A stretch of 64,000 nucleotides of DNA from DATJLY01 sp963773665 (GTDB taxonomy: Bacteria > Pseudomonadota > Alphaproteobacteria > ATCC43930 > CGMCC-115725), in NCBI GenBank assembly GCA_963773665.1, contig CAVZBZ010000002.1:62001-126000 (forward strand), written 5' to 3'. Below are positions 17,653 to 26,758 of the stretch, piece after piece (within the stretch, counting starts at the first letter, position 1; every line of letters starts with the position of its first letter). The notes below the pieces were generated by a model. That model was not told where the DNA came from. It ran no database searches and worked only from the letters and a program-made list of their open reading frames with translations. A program made the position numbers and the translations under genes.

Positions 17653-18837
17653 ATGGCAATCCTTCCCGCCTTCGATCTCGACCCGGCGGTCAGCGCGTTC
17701 CGGCGCGAGGTGCGAGAGTGGCTTGCCGTGCATTGGCACGGCGAGCGCGAGGCGATGCACAACCGGCGGCCGTTCAAGGACCGGGGCTACGACCCCGAAT
17801 TCTCGCGCCTCGTCGGCCAAAAGGGATGGATCGGCCTTGGCTGGCCCAAGGAGTACGGCGGTCAGGCGCGTAGTCCGGCCGAGCAGCTCGCCTTTGTCGA
17901 GGAAATGGAATATGTGCACGCCCCGCGCGGCTATCTCGTCGGCGAGACTATTGTCGGCCCGGCGCTCATGCGCCACGGCTCGCCGGAGCAGCAGGCCCGC
18001 TACCTCCCTACGATCCTGCGCGGCGAGATGAGCATTGCGCTCGGCTATAGCGAGCCAGAAGCGGGCTCCGATCTCGCCTCGCTCCGGACGCGCGCCGTCC
18101 GCGACGGCGAGGATTGGATCGTCAACGGCCAGAAGCTATGGTCGACGGGCGGCGACAAGGCCGAACATGTCTGGCTCGCGGTCAGAACCGATCCCGACGC
18201 CAAGCCCAAACATGCCGGCATCAGCGTGTTCATCCTTCCGTTGAAGCAGGCCGGCATCACCATCCGTCCGAGCATCGCGATGTACGGCAAGACCTTCTCG
18301 GCCACTTTCTACGACAACGTCCGTGTGCCTTCGAGCGCCATGGTCGGCGGCGTCAATAACGGCTGGAAGGTGATCACCGATGCACTCGCCTCGGAGCGCG
18401 TGATGATCGGCGGCCTCGTCGCGCTGTTGCGACGCTCGCTCGATCGCCTGACCGAGTACGTGAAGCGGGCCGAGGTGGGTGGCCGGCCCTTGCGCGAGAA
18501 TGCCGTCATCCGCGACCGGATTGGCGCGCTTGCCGCGGACATCGAGGTGGCGCGGCAATTCGCCATTCGCAATGCGCGCCTCCTCGAGGAGGGGCGCACG
18601 CCGCTCTATGAGGCAGCGATGACGAAAGTGTTCGCCGGCGAGTTGCAGGAGCGGCTGGGCGAAGCGGCGCTCGACATTCTCGGCGCCGGCGGCCTTTTGT
18701 CCGAGGACGCGCCGTCCGCGCCCATCGGCGAGATGGAACAGGTGCTGCGGCATTCCATCATGGGCGTGATCGGCGGCGGCACCGCCGAGATTCAGCGCAA
18801 CGTAATCGCTATCCGTGGTCTCGGCCTGCCGCGCTGA
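17653..18837 (+). CDS. Acyl-CoA dehydrogenase, full-length subunit
   Basis: A 394-residue acyl-CoA dehydrogenase behind GGAGGGGAG. The N-terminal domain has KGWIGLGWPKEYGGQ, the middle domain has the flavin-binding ALGYSEPEAGSDLASLRTRA and IVNGQKLWSTGGDKAE, and the C-terminus ends HSIMGVIGGGTAEIQRNVIA, all close to consensus. It should introduce the 2,3 double bond in an acyl-CoA with FAD, passing electrons to ETF. Its stop region overlaps the 3' end of the decayed kinase on the other strand. Confidence 0.88.
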   Translation: MAILPAFDLDPAVSAFRREVREWLAVHWHGEREAMHNRRPFKDRGYDPEFSRLVGQKGWIGLGWPKEYGGQARSPAEQLAFVEEMEYVHAPRGYLVGETIVGPALMRHGSPEQQARYLPTILRGEMSIALGYSEPEAGSDLASLRTRAVRDGEDWIVNGQKLWSTGGDKAEHVWLAVRTDPDAKPKHAGISVFILPLKQAGITIRPSIAMYGKTFSATFYDNVRVPSSAMVGGVNNGWKVITDALASERVMIGGLVALLRRSLDRLTEYVKRAEVGGRPLRENAVIRDRIGALAADIEVARQFAIRNARLLEEGRTPLYEAAMTKVFAGELQERLGEAALDILGAGGLLSEDAPSAPIGEMEQVLRHSIMGVIGGGTAEIQRNVIAIRGLGLPR

Positions 18838-19582
18838 CGCGGACCGCGCCCGGCCTCTCGCTCATCGCCGATGATCGTGCCGTCGCGGATTCCTTTGGAA
18901 CTTCCAAGTCACGCACCAACTGACCTGAGATCCTAAAACTCCTCGGAGATCCGTGAGCCGGGCCCAGCGCGCGTGCACCGTGATAGGCGAGGTTCAGCGC
19001 CTCCTCGACGAGCGCGTTCAGGTCGACGCTCTGCCGCTCGCCACTGCCGCCGCGGGAATGCGCGAGCATGCTCTTGACGATGCCGTCGGCACGACGACCG
19101 TGCTCGGCAATCTTTTCAAGATTTCTGGTCAACATCTCGACGACCTCGTCCACCTCGGCGCGCTTGTCCTCGTCAAGGACAGCCATTGCCGATTGCGTCG
19201 CGTCCGTCAGCTCGCCGAGCAACTCGACCGAAAGCTGGGCGAAGTTGTTGACGAAGTTCAGGGAATTCTTGATCTCGTGCGCGATCCCGGCGGTAAGCTG
19301 GCCCAACGAGGCCATCTTCTCGGCCTGGACTAGGTTTGCCTGCGCCGCCTTGAGTTCGCTCAAAGCTTTCTCGGCAGCATCGCGCGCCATGCGGATCTGC
19401 TCTTCCGCGCGCTTGCGCTCGGTGATGTCGCTGTAGATCACCACGAAGCCGCCACCCGGCTCCGGGTTGACGCGCGCCTCGAGCACGCGCCCGTCGGGCC
19501 GCGTCGTGCCGCGCGACTGCCAGGCAAAGCGATGTTCGATCGTCTCGAAGAACACGATCCGTTCCGCCGTGATAAATATCAC
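18809..19582 (-). pseudogene. PAS-histidine kinase remnant without ATPase domain
   Basis: The readable core has the end of a PAS domain (RVNPEPGGGFVVIYSDITER), a coiled coil with AEEQIRMARDAAEKALSEL, and a HisKA dimerisation helix whose phosphoacceptor His is in LTAGIAHEIKNSLNFVNNFA. The start of the ATP-binding domain follows (VDLNALVEEALNLAYHGARA), and from there the sequence is out of register: the N, G1 and G2 boxes are missing. The PAS domain also lacks its beginning. Both ends were evidently lost, the 5' side to the norZ promoter region and the 3' side to the acyl-CoA dehydrogenase gene. No kinase activity is expected. Confidence 0.75.
19569..19582. promoter_or_regulatory. Perfect palindrome GTGATAAATATCAC upstream of norZ
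   Basis: Two 6-bp arms (GTGATA/TATCAC) flank AA. It lies 9 bp before the FNR-like box and could be a second operator, for example for an NO-responsive Crp/Fnr protein. The assignment is inference. Confidence 0.35.
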
Positions 19583-19590
19583 AACTTACA

Positions 19591-19604
19591 TTGACTCCGA
19601 TCAA
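19591..19604 (+). promoter_or_regulatory. FNR/NnrR-type operator of norZ-nnrS
   Basis: TTGACTCCGATCAA matches TTGAT-N4-ATCAA with one mismatch (C for T at position 5). It is 129 bp upstream of the norZ start in a locally AT-rich stretch. Control of NO reductase genes by NnrR/Dnr/FNR proteins through such boxes is well established in denitrifiers. Confidence 0.65.
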
Positions 19605-19732
19605 TTATTAAAATGGTGGCATTGTGCATCGTGCCGACCCGATGTGGTTGCCAGCCGAAGCAGACCGCGTAGGTCGCGGTGCACGGAAAGCCGGCAGCAC
19701 GATTGCAACCTGAAGGGGACGGAGGCATGGCG

Positions 19733-22063
19733 ATGCGCGCGGATGCTGTTGATCGGAGCATGGAAGATCCCGTCAGCAACGTTCTCAAATGGATCTTGCT
19801 GGCGGTCGCCGTACTGACGTTCGCCATTTTCGGTTGGACGACGGACCTCACCTACAAGGAAGCGCCGCCGTTTCCGAACCGCTTCGATTCTGCGGACGGC
19901 ACGCTCCTCATGTCCGCCGCCGACATCCAGGCGGGCAAAGCCGGGTTCCAGAAAGCCGATCTGATGGATTACGGCAGCCTCTATGGCATGGGGTCGTATT
20001 TCGGGGAGGACTATACGGCCGCCAACCTCGTTCGCCTCGCCGCGCTCACCGAAGCCAACATCGCCAAGGCGAAAGCCGGCAAGGCTCTGTCGGATCTGTC
20101 GGCGGAAGACCAAGCCTCGGTCAGGGCCGCGATGCGGGTTGAGCTTCAAGGCATCGATCTCAGCAAGCCGGTCGCGACCGTTCCTGACCCCATTGCAGCC
20201 GCGATCACGACGCTGCGCGGCGAGATCGCACGGTCGCTGCTCGGTCACGACTTCGCCAAGGGCTGGACCCGGGCTTACAGCCTCGATGAGCAAAGCGCCG
20301 CTCAGACCGCCGACTTCCTGATCTATTCGTCACTGACGACCGTAGCGCGGCGGCCGGGCCTTGCCTGGTCCTGGACGCAGAACTGGCCCTATGAACCGCT
20401 GGTCGGAAACACGCCCACTGCCAGCACCTTCGAGTGGACCTGGATCAGTTTCTGCTTCACCTTCTTCGCCTTTGGCGCGGTGCTGTTCATCTATGAGCGC
20501 TATCTGAACGATCCCGACCAGGCCCCGATGGATCCGGTGCTGGCGAAGTTCGCAGCCTTGACCGCAAGTCAGCGGCGCATCGGAAAATACTTCCTCGTGG
20601 TGGCGGTCGTCCTCCTGCTGCAAATCCTCGTCGGCTCGATCATGGCCCACTACTACACGGACCGGGCGAGCTTCTACGGCATTCCTGTCGATCGCTTTCT
20701 GCCGTTCAATTTCGTGCGGGATGTCCACATCCAGTCGGCGATCGTCTGGATTGGCCTCTCCTGGATTGCCGCGGGGCTGTTCCTGGCGCCCGCGATCAGC
20801 GGCGGTGAACCGCGGGGGCAAGGCTTTCTCGTCGATGCGCTCTTTTGGGTGACGCTGCTGATCGTCGTCGGCGCGTTGGCCGGCAATTATCTCGGCATCA
20901 TGGGCTATATCCAGCAAGGATGGTTCTGGTTCGGCAATCAGGGCCTGTCCTATATCGAGCTTGGCCGCGCCTGGCAGATCGGCTTCTTCGCCGGCTTGGC
21001 GATCTGGAGCCTCCTCGTCTTTCGTGCCCTGTGGCCAACCCGCGCGAAGCTGGCGGCGGCGACGCGGCAATTCTGGACCGGACGGATCCGGCTGGAGCAC
21101 CTGCTGTGGGCATCCACCGTCAATATCGCGCTGCTCTACGTCTTTGGCATGATCCCGCTGACCGGGATCGAGAAGTCCTTCACCATCACCGATTTTTGGC
21201 GCTGGTGGGTGGTCCATCTTTGGGTCGAACAATCCTTCGAGTTCTTTGCCGCGGCGATCAGCGCCTATCTGCTGATGGCGGTCGGTCTCGTCTCGCGGCA
21301 GCTCGCCGAGCGCTCGGTCTATCTCGAATTGATTTTGATCTTCCTGGGAGGCGTGCTCGGCACGGGCCATCATCTCTATTGGGCGGGCGGGCCGGGCATG
21401 TGGGTGCCGCTCGGCTCAATGTTTTCCTTCATCGAAGTGCTGCCGCTCGTGCTGCTGATCATCGAGGCGATCCAGCATCGCCGGCTGATCAAGGCGCATG
21501 GCGAGTTCAAATACGGGCTTGCCTACACCTACATCATCGGCGCGGCGTTCTGGAATTTCGTCGGAGCCGGCGTCTTCGGCGGCGGCACGCTCAATGCCCC
21601 CCTGGTGAACTACTATGAGCACGGCACCTTCCTCACTCTCAATCATGCTCACACCGCATTGTTTGGAGCGTTTGGACTCCTCGGCATCGGGCTGATCTAT
21701 TTCTGCCTGCGCTATGTTGCGGCCGACCGGTATCCGTTCGGCGAAAGAGTCGGGCTATGGGCTTTCTGGCTCTACAACGGCGGCTTGGTGCTCTGGATAC
21801 TCCTCAACTTCTTTCCGATCGGCTGGCCGCAACTCGATGCCGTCTACGAGCATGGGCTGGCCTATGCGCGTAGTCAGACGTTCTACGACACAACAACCTT
21901 CTGGCAATGGATGCGGATGCCCGGGGATATCGTCTTCGCGCTCGGTGCCCTGTTGATGGCATGGGATTTCATCGCGAAGCTCCGGCCGCTGTTCCCGCGC
22001 TTCGTCGCGCGTCTCCTGCCCGGCGCACGGGCGGTGCCGGAGGCGATCGGCGGCGCGCGATGA
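19733..22063 (+). CDS. norZ: Quinol-dependent nitric oxide reductase (qNOR)
   Basis: A protein of about 776 residues that reduces 2 NO to N2O with quinol electrons at the inner membrane. It has an N-terminal helix, a periplasmic NorC-like extension (DYGSLYGMGSYFGEDYTAAN, lacking a haem c CxxCH as expected for qNOR), and a 12-helix NorB core. Metal-ligand motifs include RDVHIQSAIVWIG, WWVVHLWVEQSFEFFAAAIS, LGTGHHLYWAGGPG and LTLNHAHTALFGAFG. ATG 19733 is chosen because GGAGG is 7 bases upstream; ATG 19727 is also possible. It overlaps nnrS by four bases. Such enzymes serve denitrification or NO detoxification; no nitrite reductase is present in the window. Confidence 0.9.
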   Translation: MRADAVDRSMEDPVSNVLKWILLAVAVLTFAIFGWTTDLTYKEAPPFPNRFDSADGTLLMSAADIQAGKAGFQKADLMDYGSLYGMGSYFGEDYTAANLVRLAALTEANIAKAKAGKALSDLSAEDQASVRAAMRVELQGIDLSKPVATVPDPIAAAITTLRGEIARSLLGHDFAKGWTRAYSLDEQSAAQTADFLIYSSLTTVARRPGLAWSWTQNWPYEPLVGNTPTASTFEWTWISFCFTFFAFGAVLFIYERYLNDPDQAPMDPVLAKFAALTASQRRIGKYFLVVAVVLLLQILVGSIMAHYYTDRASFYGIPVDRFLPFNFVRDVHIQSAIVWIGLSWIAAGLFLAPAISGGEPRGQGFLVDALFWVTLLIVVGALAGNYLGIMGYIQQGWFWFGNQGLSYIELGRAWQIGFFAGLAIWSLLVFRALWPTRAKLAAATRQFWTGRIRLEHLLWASTVNIALLYVFGMIPLTGIEKSFTITDFWRWWVVHLWVEQSFEFFAAAISAYLLMAVGLVSRQLAERSVYLELILIFLGGVLGTGHHLYWAGGPGMWVPLGSMFSFIEVLPLVLLIIEAIQHRRLIKAHGEFKYGLAYTYIIGAAFWNFVGAGVFGGGTLNAPLVNYYEHGTFLTLNHAHTALFGAFGLLGIGLIYFCLRYVAADRYPFGERVGLWAFWLYNGGLVLWILLNFFPIGWPQLDAVYEHGLAYARSQTFYDTTTFWQWMRMPGDIVFALGALLMAWDFIAKLRPLFPRFVARLLPGARAVPEAIGGAR

Positions 22064-23250
22064 GCGTCGCCGCCAATGGCGTCGCCGGTCGCGGGACTCC
22101 GGTGTTCCTGACCCAGGGCTTCCGACCGTTTTTTCTCGCAGCCGGGCTCTGGGCGGCGGCGGCGCTCACGCTCTGGATTGTCATGTTCGCCACAGGAACC
22201 GCCTTGCCGAGCCGGTTCGATCCGCTCGCCTGGCACATCCACGAGATGCTGTTCGGCTTCGTGATGGCGGCCATTGCCGGCTTCCTGCTCACGGCCATCC
22301 CGACCTGGACCCAGCGGCCTCCGGTCAACGGCAGGCCGCTCGCACTGCTGGCCGGGTTGTGGCTGCTGGGCCGGATTGTCTGCCTGGTCTCGGCGCTCGT
22401 TCCGCCGTGGCTCGCGGTCGCGGCCGACCTGTCGTTTCCGGTGGTCCTGGTCGGGGTCGTCGCTTGCGAGATCGTTGCCGGTCGGAACTGGCGCAACCTG
22501 CCGATGGTCGCGCCCGTGACCGTTCTCGGTATCGCCAATCTGCTGATGCACCTGGAGGCTGAGGGCATAGTTGTGGCATCAGGACTCGGCTGGCGTCTCG
22601 GGCTCGCCGCCGTGATCGCGCTGATCTCGGTGATGGCGGGCCGCATCGTGCCGAGCTTTACCCGGAACTGGCTTGCGAAGCGGCGGGGCTCAGATCTGCC
22701 CGCCGTCCCAGGCTGGATCGACCGGTTCGCGCTCGGCGTCTTGCACGCCGGCTTGTTCGGCTGGGCGTTCTTTCCGGACGTCCCTCCGATCGGCCTTCTT
22801 TTGCTGCTTGGCGCGGGGCTCAACCTGTGGCGCCTGCTGCTTTGGCGCGGTCGCGCGACGGCCGCAGAGCCGCTGCTCCTCGTTCTCCATATCGGCTATG
22901 CATGGCTGGTGCTGGGTGCAGCTTTGCTCGGCCTGGCCATGGTCGATGCCGACGTGACGCAAAGCGCGGCCATTCACGCCCTGACCGCCGGAGCGATCGG
23001 CACGATGATTCTGGCCGTAATGACACGCGCGACACGCGGGCACACCGGACGCGATCTCTCGGCGGATCGCGCCACCAGTCTGATTTATAGCCTTGTCAAC
23101 CTCGCGGCGGTCACGCGCGTCGCAGCCGCCTTCGCTGCGGGTTGGACCATGCCGCTTCTCATCGTCTCGGCAGGCTTCTGGATCGCCGCCTTCGGACTCT
23201 TCACGCTGTGCTACGGGCCGATGCTGCTCCGGCCGCGCAACATCCCATAA
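22060..23250 (+). CDS. nnrS: NnrS family haem/copper membrane protein
   Basis: A 396-residue protein with about 12 membrane helices, translationally coupled to norZ through ATGA. The N-terminus has the family pattern FLTQGFRPFFLAAGLWAAAA and the His-containing DPLAWHIHEMLFGFVMAAIA. Later blocks include MAGRIVPSFTRNWL and AAIHALTAGAIGTMILAVMT with further His. NnrS proteins protect cells from NO stress and are regulated with NO reductase. The first methionine follows a weak ribosome site, as expected for coupling. Confidence 0.9.
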   Translation: MSVAANGVAGRGTPVFLTQGFRPFFLAAGLWAAAALTLWIVMFATGTALPSRFDPLAWHIHEMLFGFVMAAIAGFLLTAIPTWTQRPPVNGRPLALLAGLWLLGRIVCLVSALVPPWLAVAADLSFPVVLVGVVACEIVAGRNWRNLPMVAPVTVLGIANLLMHLEAEGIVVASGLGWRLGLAAVIALISVMAGRIVPSFTRNWLAKRRGSDLPAVPGWIDRFALGVLHAGLFGWAFFPDVPPIGLLLLLGAGLNLWRLLLWRGRATAAEPLLLVLHIGYAWLVLGAALLGLAMVDADVTQSAAIHALTAGAIGTMILAVMTRATRGHTGRDLSADRATSLIYSLVNLAAVTRVAAAFAAGWTMPLLIVSAGFWIAAFGLFTLCYGPMLLRPRNIP

Positions 23251-23264
23251 GCCGACGCAGGCGC

Positions 23265-23491
23265 TTACCGGGCGCAGCCCACCACATTGTCGGCGAGGGC
23301 GATGTTGGCCTCGTGCGATCGCAGCATCTCTGCGAGGTCGGCGTGGAGCCGATTGTCGCGCACCCGCGGGGCTACCACCGCCGGCGTCGCGGTAACCCAC
23401 TGCGAGATGCGTCTTTTCGCCCCTTCCGGCACCGCCAGTCTGGCGACATGATGGGAAACCAGCGTACGAGCCGGTCGGGGAGAAGACGGCG
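23265..23491 (-). other. Possible minus-strand gene remnant
   Basis: An open frame ending at TAA 23265 reads RISQWVTATPAVVAPRVRDN, then LHADLAEMLRSHEANIALAD. Codon use looks coding, but no start with a ribosome site is seen and the family is not recognised. It lies in the gap between nnrS and the monooxygenase gene. Confidence 0.22.
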
Positions 23492-24658
23492 ATGGCCGAC
23501 GATCAATGCGTTTCCCGCATCATGACCCACGAACAGGTGCTGGAGCGCGCGTCGAATCTCATTGCGGTATTACGCGCGCGCGCGGCTTCGTGCGAGGCGG
23601 CGCGCTCCTGTCCCGCCATGACCGTCGAGGATTTCCGCGACAACGGTCTCCTCCGGATCTGCCAGCCGGCACGCTACGGGGGGTTCGAACTCGGCTGGGA
23701 CGTGCTGACCGAAGTCACGCAGACGCTTGCCCGGGGCTGCGCCTCGCAGGCCTGGATCGCGATGGTATTTAATGACCATTGCCAACTCCTCGGCACCTTC
23801 CCCCTTCAGGCGCAGGACGAAGTCTGGGGCCAAAAGGCCGACACGTACCTCTCGGCGAGCCTCGATCCCGTCGGCATGGCGCATCGCGTCTCGGGTGGCG
23901 TCCTCTATTCCGGCCGCCACGGTTTCTCGAGTGGCATCGACCATGTGCAATGGGTGATTTGCGGCGGCCTTATCGATGGCAGCGACGGCGCGTCCTATTT
24001 CGTGCTGCCGAAACGCGATGTCACAGTCATCGATGACTGGCAGGTGATGGGCCTCGCCGGCACAGGCAGCAAAAGTTTCGTCGTCGAGAACGTGTTCGTA
24101 CCTGAGCACCGCATCCTCGGCGTGCGGGCGGCGGCAGAGGACGGCAACGGGCCTGGAACCCAGATCAACCGGGCGCCGGTCTATCGTGTGCCACGGAGCG
24201 CCATAGCGCCGCTACCCTTTGCGGGGATCGCCATCGGCATCGCCGAAGGGTTCATGGAAGAGTATCTTCGCTATACCAGGCCGCGGAAGTCGCGCGGCGT
24301 GCCGATCGCGGAACTCATGGGGACGCAGATTGCTGTCGGCCGCGCCGCTTCGGAGATCGAGGCCGCCGCGCGCCTCAATCTCTCGACAGCGCGCGATGCG
24401 ATGGCCGTTCTGGCACGGAACGGGGTTCTGCCGCAGCAGCAGAGGTTTCAGGCCCGCAGCAACGCCGCCATCGCTGCACAACTCGCGCTCGGCGCAGTGC
24501 AACAGCTCTTCAACATGGCGGGCGGACGCACGCTCTATCAGAGCAACGTGTTGCAGCGGCTAATGCGCGACATGCTCGCCGCCGCCTCGCATCACGCGCT
24601 GGACTGGAACGCCGCAACGGCGAATTACGGGCGCGAACTAATGGGGATAGCCGGATAG
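23492..24658 (+). CDS. Acyl-CoA-dehydrogenase-fold flavin monooxygenase
   Basis: A 388-residue protein of the group D flavin monooxygenase/HsaA-like type. It has the N-terminal helical domain (FRDNGLLRICQPARYGGFEL), a middle domain starting YLSASLDPVGMAHRVSGGVL and SGRHGFSSGIDHVQWVI, and a C-terminal bundle in which the dehydrogenase catalytic base region is replaced. These enzymes use FMNH2 or FADH2 from a separate reductase to hydroxylate aromatic or other acceptors. No reductase gene adjoins. The start at 23492 follows GGGGAGAAG. It leads a same-strand series with a VOC dioxygenase and an FAH hydrolase. Confidence 0.75.
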   Translation: MADDQCVSRIMTHEQVLERASNLIAVLRARAASCEAARSCPAMTVEDFRDNGLLRICQPARYGGFELGWDVLTEVTQTLARGCASQAWIAMVFNDHCQLLGTFPLQAQDEVWGQKADTYLSASLDPVGMAHRVSGGVLYSGRHGFSSGIDHVQWVICGGLIDGSDGASYFVLPKRDVTVIDDWQVMGLAGTGSKSFVVENVFVPEHRILGVRAAAEDGNGPGTQINRAPVYRVPRSAIAPLPFAGIAIGIAEGFMEEYLRYTRPRKSRGVPIAELMGTQIAVGRAASEIEAAARLNLSTARDAMAVLARNGVLPQQQRFQARSNAAIAAQLALGAVQQLFNMAGGRTLYQSNVLQRLMRDMLAAASHHALDWNAATANYGRELMGIAG

Positions 24659-24873
24659 AGATGCCACGCGCCGTCGTTCGGCTGATGGATCAACCGCCAG
24701 AACGGCGGCGGTGGAAATCGGCGGCACGCGGCGGCTTTGGCATTTCGACGCAACGTTCTTCGATTCTCTCGGGCTCACCTGCTCGAACCCCCTTGAGTCT
24801 TTGCTGCGCCCTGTGAGAGCGCCAAAATAAGGGACGAACTGCCAAGGCGCGGCCTATTAGAGGAGAGACGTCC

Positions 24874-25611
24874 ATGGTGGAAGCGGTGCCAGGAAAGATT
24901 GCCCGGCGCAAAACCTATCGGTCCACGGCGCTGCCAAATTATATGCCGGCTGCCGCGGAGAAGAGTCGCAAGGCACCAATATCGCACATTCCCGATCCCG
25001 GCCCTGTCATTGCGCCGTCACATATCTCGCATCTGGCGCTTTGCACCAACAATTTCGAGGCGGTCGCAAACTGGTGGCAGACAGTGATAGGCGGATCGCC
25101 GTCGCTCGACGCCGACGGAATGCGCTTCATCACGTTGGGCCACGAGCACCACGATGTCGTCATATTCGAGATGCCTCATCTCAAGCGACGAACGGCGCCG
25201 GCTTTCGAGACTTGCGGCATGCATCACATCGCCTGGACTTATGCCACGTTCGAAGATCTCGCGAAGACCTACCGGAGGCTGAAGGAATCCGGTATCGTGC
25301 CGTTCCGCGCCATCAACCACGGCACGTCTTTCGCGATCGACTATTACGATCCCGACTTCAACATATGCGAGCTGCAGTGCAACTGCTTTCCTGACCCTCT
25401 GAAGGTGGGACTCAACGCGTGGCTCGCGACTGGCGCCTTCAACCGGAATCCGATCGGCGTGCTGTTCGACTTCGAAGAGGCGATCGAGCGTTGGGAGCGT
25501 GGCGAGAATGTGTGGGATGTCGTGTCGCCATACACGATGCAAGTCGGCGACCACACGGCAGAGGAGGCACGTGACGCAGCGGCGCCAGACCAAATCGGGA
25601 GCAAATCATGA
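24874..25611 (+). CDS. VOC-family extradiol dioxygenase-like protein
   Basis: A 245-residue protein with one vicinal-oxygen-chelate module. The 2-His-1-Glu metal set can be read: His in SHISHLALCTNN, His in CGMHHIAWTYATFEDL and Glu in FNICELQCNCF. This is the ligand pattern of type I extradiol ring-cleavage dioxygenases, though the length is shorter than the two-module BphC. GAGGAGAG precedes ATG 24874 by about 8 bases. It overlaps the FAH gene by ATGA, so the two are translated together; ring or diketone cleavage followed by hydrolysis is the natural reading. Confidence 0.78.
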   Translation: MVEAVPGKIARRKTYRSTALPNYMPAAAEKSRKAPISHIPDPGPVIAPSHISHLALCTNNFEAVANWWQTVIGGSPSLDADGMRFITLGHEHHDVVIFEMPHLKRRTAPAFETCGMHHIAWTYATFEDLAKTYRRLKESGIVPFRAINHGTSFAIDYYDPDFNICELQCNCFPDPLKVGLNAWLATGAFNRNPIGVLFDFEEAIERWERGENVWDVVSPYTMQVGDHTAEEARDAAAPDQIGSKS

Positions 25612-26531
25612 AGGTGGTCTCGTATCGGCATAAAGGGAAACCCGGCGTCGGCGTCGTGGCCGGCGACAAGGGGCTCGTCAGCTTGGCAAAGGTCGCACCC
25701 CAGTTGCCCGACGATCTGCGCAAGATCCTGCAGATCGACCCGACCCTTGCGTTGGTCCGAACGGCAGCGCAAGGGAAGTCCGCCGATCTCGCGATCGATG
25801 AGATCGAGTTCGATCCGGTGGTCCGCGAGCCGCACGCGACGTGGGCGCTCGCGCTCAATTATAAACTCCATATCGAGGAGACCGGGCTCACCACCTCTCG
25901 CGAATTTCCGCAAATCTTCTTGCGCATGCCGATCTGCCAGGTCGGGCACAAGCAACCGCTTTGGGCCCCGAACCTCAAAGTCGCAGGGGCTTACGACTAT
26001 GAAGGCGAGCTGGCAGTGGTGATCGGCAAGCCAGGTCGCTTCATCAAGCACAAAAACGCGCTCGACCACGTCGCCGGATACAGCTGCTACAACGAAGGCT
26101 CGGTACGCGAGTACCAAAGTCACAACCGGCAATTCGGGCTCGGCAAGAATTTTGAGCGCTCGGGCAGCTTCGGGCCGTGGCTAGTGACCCCTGATGAGTT
26201 CGGCGATCCGGCCAAGCACACTCTCGTCACGCGTCTCAACGGGATCGAGCGGCAGCGCGCCAAGATTTCGGGCATGCTGTTCGATGTGGCGCGAATTATC
26301 GAGTATCTATCGGAGGGCTATACACTTCAGCCTGGGGACGTGATCGTCACCGGATCGCCCGGGGCTCTGTCGCTCAATCCGGGCGAGAAACCGGAAGAAC
26401 CGCGCGGACCGGTCGTCGTGCCGGGACAGCTTCACATGCGGGCGGGCGATGTTTGCGAGGTTGAGATCGACGGGCTCGGCGTGCTGTCCAACCCGATTAT
26501 CACTGATCCGACGCCTCTTCCCGAAGCATAA
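25608..26531 (+). CDS. Fumarylacetoacetate hydrolase family protein
   Basis: A 307-residue FAH-fold protein. The metal-binding acids lie in GAYDYEGELAVVIGK and the later GYSCYNEGSVREYQ block; QFGLGKNFERSGSFGPWLVT and LQPGDVIVTGSPG are family signatures. Members cleave C-C bonds in diketo acids or isomerise and decarboxylate products of meta-cleavage. Coupled to the VOC dioxygenase, it probably processes that enzyme's product. The exact reaction cannot be chosen between hydrolase, decarboxylase and isomerase. Confidence 0.85.
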   Translation: MKVVSYRHKGKPGVGVVAGDKGLVSLAKVAPQLPDDLRKILQIDPTLALVRTAAQGKSADLAIDEIEFDPVVREPHATWALALNYKLHIEETGLTTSREFPQIFLRMPICQVGHKQPLWAPNLKVAGAYDYEGELAVVIGKPGRFIKHKNALDHVAGYSCYNEGSVREYQSHNRQFGLGKNFERSGSFGPWLVTPDEFGDPAKHTLVTRLNGIERQRAKISGMLFDVARIIEYLSEGYTLQPGDVIVTGSPGALSLNPGEKPEEPRGPVVVPGQLHMRAGDVCEVEIDGLGVLSNPIITDPTPLPEA

Positions 26532-26671
26532 GCTGCTCGTACTGCGACGGTGTCGAGATCCGGCTCTGCTCCGGCGGGCTCGTCGATCTCGTCCGCGATC
26601 TCAATGCTGTCGCTGAAGCCCGGAGCGCTGCGGCCGTTTGCGGTGGTGTGGCGAGCATGAGGCAAACCGGA

Positions 26672-26740
26672 CGAAAGCTTTCCATCGCCGCATTGTCCCA
26701 GACGTTGCCCGAGCGGCTCAGGCGCCGGCGAAGACCCGCG
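26672..26740 (-). pseudogene. IS3-family transposase fragment
   Basis: The minus strand reads LSRSGNVWDNAAMESF, the hallmark of the IS3/IS150 OrfB integrase core (the WDNA-ES block with the last catalytic Glu). Sequence on both sides is out of frame or unrelated. It sits in the 227-bp gap between the FAH and LLM genes and marks an old insertion. Confidence 0.6.
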
Positions 26741-26758
26741 GAGCCGCACGCCCCATTG

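Noticed and set aside
20330..21373. A 347-codon minus-strand frame within norZ
   Set aside because: Antisense of a well-conserved qNOR; no start signal or domain.
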